Shown here piece by piece: positions 54,688-57,588 of a stretch of 57,588 nt of DNA. The DNA is from Novosphingobium sp. 28-62-57 (GTDB lineage Bacteria; Pseudomonadota; Alphaproteobacteria; Sphingomonadales; Sphingomonadaceae), in contig NCGO01000017.1 in NCBI GenBank assembly GCA_002256985.1, positions 1 through 57,588 on the forward strand, given 5' to 3'. The notes under the pieces were generated by a model. That model was not told the DNA's origin. It made no database searches and saw only the letters and a list, made by a program, of their open reading frames with translations. Within the stretch, counting starts at the first letter, position 1, and each line of letters opens with the position of its first letter. The translations under genes were made by a program, and so were the position numbers.

Positions 54688-56010
54688 ATGGGGCGAATGG
54701 CGATTTCCAGCACACCTCCTAATTTTCGCACGATGGTCCGCGTATTCGCGCGCATCGGATTTCTCAGTTTTGGCGGCCCGGCAGGCCAGATCGCCCTGAT
54801 GCACAGCGAACTGGTGGACGAACGGCAATGGGTGGACGAGGAGCAATACCTCCACGCGCTCAACTTCTGCCACCTTCTCCCCGGCCCAGAGGCGCAGCAA
54901 CTTGCCACGTGGATTGGCTGGAAACTGCACGGCCTTCGCGGTGGCCTGGCTGCCGGGCTCCTGTTCGTACTGCCCGGTGCGCTGGTGATCCTTGCGCTGA
55001 CCGCGCTTTATGCCGTTGCGGCCGACCTTGATTGGTTTGCAGCGGTGTTTCTTGGTATCAAGGCCGCCGTGCTGGCCATCGTGGTGCAGGCCTTGCTGCG
55101 CATTGCAGGGCGCGCGCTCAACACCGGGTTCAAGCGCGGACTATCGGTGGCAGCGTTCTTCGCGCTGTTTGCGTTCAACGCCCCCTTTCCGCTGGTCGTG
55201 CTCGGCGCGGGCGCAATCGGCATGGTCGTTGCCGCCGCGCGCCCGGATTGGCTTGCGCTGAAACCCGGCAACGACGTGCCTTTGTCAACGCCGCGCCCTT
55301 GGGGCCAGTCGATCCGCACCGTGCTGATCTGGGGCGCGATCTGGGCCGCACCCATGGCGCTGGTCCTCGCAACGCTGGGCCGCGACCATGTGCTGTGGGA
55401 TATCGGCAGCTTCTTCTCGCAGCTCGCCGTCGTCACGTTCGGGGGAGCCTATGCCGTGCTGGCCTATATGGCGCAGGAATCGGTGCAGCACTATGGCTGG
55501 TTGAGCGCGGGCGAAATGGCCGATGGCCTTGGCCTTGCCGAAACGACGCCCGGTCCCCTCATCATGGTCACACAGTTTGTGGGCTATCTGGCCGCTTTCC
55601 GCGCACCCGAACCGTTTTCGCCGCTGGTCGCGGGCCTGCTCGGCGCGTTGCTGACCACATGGGTCACCTTCGCCCCTTGCTTCCTGTGGATTTTCACATT
55701 CGCACCGTGGATCGAGCGAATGGAGAACTCCCCGCGCCTCAAAGGCGGGCTGGCAGCCGTCACTGCCGCGGTAGTGGGCGTAATCGCAAACCTGACCGCG
55801 TGGTTTTTCATCCACGTGCTGTTTTCCGCCGTCATCGCCACGCAGATCGGACCGATGCACCTTAACATCCCGGTCTGGACCAGCTTCGATTGGCGCGCGG
55901 CTATGTTGGCCGCAATGGCCGCCATGCTGCTGTTTAAGGTCAAATGGTCCATCATCGGCGTGCTGGCCGCAGCCGCAGCGGGCGGACTTATTCTCGGCCT
56001 TTCCACCTGA
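54688..56010 (+). CDS. chrA: Chromate efflux transporter, CHR family
   Basis: The 440-residue protein with about 10-12 membrane helices has two homologous CHR halves. Signatures are IGFLSFGGPAGQIALMH and LPGPEAQQLATWIGWKLHGL in the first half, and VVTFGGAYAVLAYMAQE and GLAETTPGPLIMVTQFVGY in the second. The family exports chromate. A second ATG lies three codons on. No chrB regulator is adjacent. Confidence 0.95.
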   Translation: MGRMAISSTPPNFRTMVRVFARIGFLSFGGPAGQIALMHSELVDERQWVDEEQYLHALNFCHLLPGPEAQQLATWIGWKLHGLRGGLAAGLLFVLPGALVILALTALYAVAADLDWFAAVFLGIKAAVLAIVVQALLRIAGRALNTGFKRGLSVAAFFALFAFNAPFPLVVLGAGAIGMVVAAARPDWLALKPGNDVPLSTPRPWGQSIRTVLIWGAIWAAPMALVLATLGRDHVLWDIGSFFSQLAVVTFGGAYAVLAYMAQESVQHYGWLSAGEMADGLGLAETTPGPLIMVTQFVGYLAAFRAPEPFSPLVAGLLGALLTTWVTFAPCFLWIFTFAPWIERMENSPRLKGGLAAVTAAVVGVIANLTAWFFIHVLFSAVIATQIGPMHLNIPVWTSFDWRAAMLAAMAAMLLFKVKWSIIGVLAAAAAGGLILGLST

Positions 56011-56238
56011 CAGGGCCACATGACTGCAAACGGTGCCACGAACCCGTTCTCACGCCATGATCCGATAGGCAACCATCCCTGTAACACCTGAACTGCCGAA
56101 GCTGTGGTTCTGCTGCTGATTGCCCGGGCCACAGGGGATCGTGTTGCTGCACATGCACTTTCGGGCGAAAATGCCGATGCCGAGTCATACTCTTGTCATG
56201 CCGGAACAGCCCGGTCATTCAATCCGGAGGCCATCATC

Positions 56239-56991
56239 GTGCGCAGGATTTCTCCCTATATTTCAGCTGCCATAGCAGCAGTAACCATCGCCACTGCGGT
56301 TGCTTCATCCTCGGCCAGCGCCCATGCGATCTGGTTTGCGCAGCGCGGCAAGCAGTTGGCCATGGTCTATGGCGTGGGCGCCGACGATCTTGACGCGGTA
56401 AAGCGCATGCCGCTGATCACCTCGGTCACCGGTTTTGATGCAGACGGCCTGCCCGCCACCGCCACGCTCCGCGCCGCAGGGGCCATCCCCGTGGTAGACA
56501 GCGATGAGCCGCTGGCGGTTGTGGCTGCCGTGATGGATTACGGCATCTGGTCCAAGGACGCCGCCGGAACGTGGCACAACAAGGGCCATGACGATATCAA
56601 GGACGCCGTAGTCAGCGAGCATAACTACAAATATGCCGTGCACATCAACCAGATGCCGTCAAAGCCCATACCGCTGATCCCCGGTCACAAACTGCAACTG
56701 GTGCCTGCCGTTTCGGCCATTCCGGAAGCGATGGGCCAACCGATCAAACTGCGCGCGATGTATGATGGAAAGCCAATGCCCGGCGTTTCGATCATGCATG
56801 ATTATGTTAATGATCCCGATCAGAAGCCGATGATGACCGATGCGGAGGGCTATGTCTCCTTGCCGATCCGCAATCAGGGACTGAATGTGGTGGTGGGCAT
56901 CTATGTTGGCGAGACCGACAACCCCGCCAAGTACAAGCAGATGGAGCATCGCGCGTCGCTCACGTTCGTGTTGCCGCACCTGCCGGAATAA
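56239..56991 (+). CDS. DUF4198 periplasmic protein, predicted metal-related
   Basis: The 250-residue product starts at GTG 56239 with a CGGAGG ribosome site. Its signal peptide ends SSASA, so the mature protein should begin HAIWF. It matches DUF4198, a family linked to nickel/cobalt uptake (NikK-like) and TonB systems. A beta-rich body and a C-terminal carboxypeptidase-regulatory-like part (GKPMPGVSIMHDYVND, TDAEGYVSLPI) are visible. The metal is not known. It is probably co-transcribed with the next gene, 24 bp away. Confidence 0.8.
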   Translation: MRRISPYISAAIAAVTIATAVASSSASAHAIWFAQRGKQLAMVYGVGADDLDAVKRMPLITSVTGFDADGLPATATLRAAGAIPVVDSDEPLAVVAAVMDYGIWSKDAAGTWHNKGHDDIKDAVVSEHNYKYAVHINQMPSKPIPLIPGHKLQLVPAVSAIPEAMGQPIKLRAMYDGKPMPGVSIMHDYVNDPDQKPMMTDAEGYVSLPIRNQGLNVVVGIYVGETDNPAKYKQMEHRASLTFVLPHLPE

Positions 56992-57015
56992 CTCCAGCTA
57001 CGGAAGAGAACTCTC

Positions 57016-57399
57016 ATGAACGCAAAACACATCGTGGCCGCACTGGCCGGCCTATCACTTGCCGCGCTTCCGGTGGTTGCCGGAGCCCATGGTTCAACCA
57101 AGCCGGTCCACGGCGGAATCGTCGTCATGTCCGGGGAAACCGTGATCGAAATGGTCCGCGCGCCCAAGGGTGTGGAGATCTACCTCACCGAAGAGGACGA
57201 GCCGCTGGCAGCCTCGGGCTTTGCCGGAAAGCTGATCGTCACAGCAGGGGGCGCGAAGCAGGAAACAGCACTTGTGCCCCAAGCGGGCAACAAGCTGACC
57301 GCGCCGGGCCTTAAAATCCCGGCAGGCACCAAGGTGGTTGTTTCCCTGACCGCGAAGGGCAGTGGCGCCAAGACCCTCGCCTCGTTCGCGGTCAAATGA
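57016..57399 (+). CDS. Small secreted His-containing protein
   Basis: The 127-residue product has a signal peptide ending VVAGA, giving a mature N-terminus HGSTKPVHGGIVV with two histidines. The rest is beta-rich (GVEIYLTEEDEPLAASGF, TKVVVSLTAKG). I do not recognise a named family; HGG-type sequences occur in metal-handling periplasmic proteins. It follows the DUF4198 gene, so a shared metal role is likely but not shown. Confidence 0.7.
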   Translation: MNAKHIVAALAGLSLAALPVVAGAHGSTKPVHGGIVVMSGETVIEMVRAPKGVEIYLTEEDEPLAASGFAGKLIVTAGGAKQETALVPQAGNKLTAPGLKIPAGTKVVVSLTAKGSGAKTLASFAVK

Positions 57400-57489
57400 G
57401 GCACTGATGGCCCCGCCAAACCGCCTGAGGCCCACATCGCAATTGCAACGTCCTGTGCATCGCGGCGACATATTTGCGTGAGTTCTGGG

Positions 57490-57566
<77 letters not shown>

Positions 57567-57588
57567 TCACCATGTTGGGCTGCGTTTG

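Overview
The window is GC-rich alphaproteobacterial chromosome, most likely from a sphingomonad (Novosphingobium/Sphingobium-like). The evidence is the hemC-hemD-mitofilin order divergent from tsaD-gpsA, a PafA/SPAP-type alkaline phosphatase, a TonB receptor/P450/Baeyer-Villiger gene set, DUF4402 pilins, and repeated sphingomonad-type REP palindromes. No complete mobile element, CRISPR array or rRNA is visible. The left edge carries only the 3' part of a tRNA-Val(UAC), which looks like the far attachment site of an element lying to the left. The right edge carries an initiator tRNA-fMet.

Layout. 1-7.5 kb: extensin-like lipoprotein; FixJ-type regulator with a degenerate receiver; a four-gene operon (circularly permuted ATP-grasp, alpha-E, transglutaminase, proteasome-like Anbu); alpha/beta-hydrolase; DUF3617 lipoprotein. 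7.6-11.2 kb: uvrB, a HigBA toxin-antitoxin pair with a palindromic operator, a lipoprotein, and a 28-bp perfect inverted repeat. 11.2-24 kb: housekeeping genes (HhH membrane protein, flippase, gpsA, tsaD; hemC, hemD, Mic60-like; ubiH, alkaline phosphatase; dsbD; SDR). tsaD carries a 141-bp REP-type insertion in frame. 24.4-32.1 kb: a chaperone-usher-like locus with four DUF4402-type subunits, a PapD-like chaperone and a 1276-residue usher-like protein with a roughly 415-residue N-terminal extension. 32.2-33.8 kb: GST and crotonase. 33.9-42.8 kb: a complete chemotaxis cluster (mcp, STAS, cheA, cheR, cheB, cheD, cheY, cheW, unknown small gene) with a divergent second CheB that has lost its catalytic histidine.

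42.8-54.4 kb: a catabolic island with quinone-oxidoreductase-like MDR, HAPMO-like Baeyer-Villiger monooxygenase, class-C beta-lactamase-fold esterase, TonB receptor, P450, acyl-CoA ligase, TetR regulator and Fe-type alcohol dehydrogenase. Three promoters in this island share a 20-bp palindrome (7-bp arms, consensus near TAC-N6-GTAGATA) directly after the -35 box. This defines a probable TetR regulon. The gene set fits hydroxylation and oxidation of a ketone substrate, Baeyer-Villiger ester formation, hydrolysis, and CoA activation of the acid.

54.7-57.6 kb: ChrA chromate transporter and two small secreted proteins (DUF4198 and a His-rich one) that should both expose an N-terminal histidine after signal cleavage, then tRNA-fMet.

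The least described systems are the Anbu/ATP-grasp operon, the DUF4402 chaperone-usher locus with its extended usher, and the TetR/BVMO/P450 regulon.
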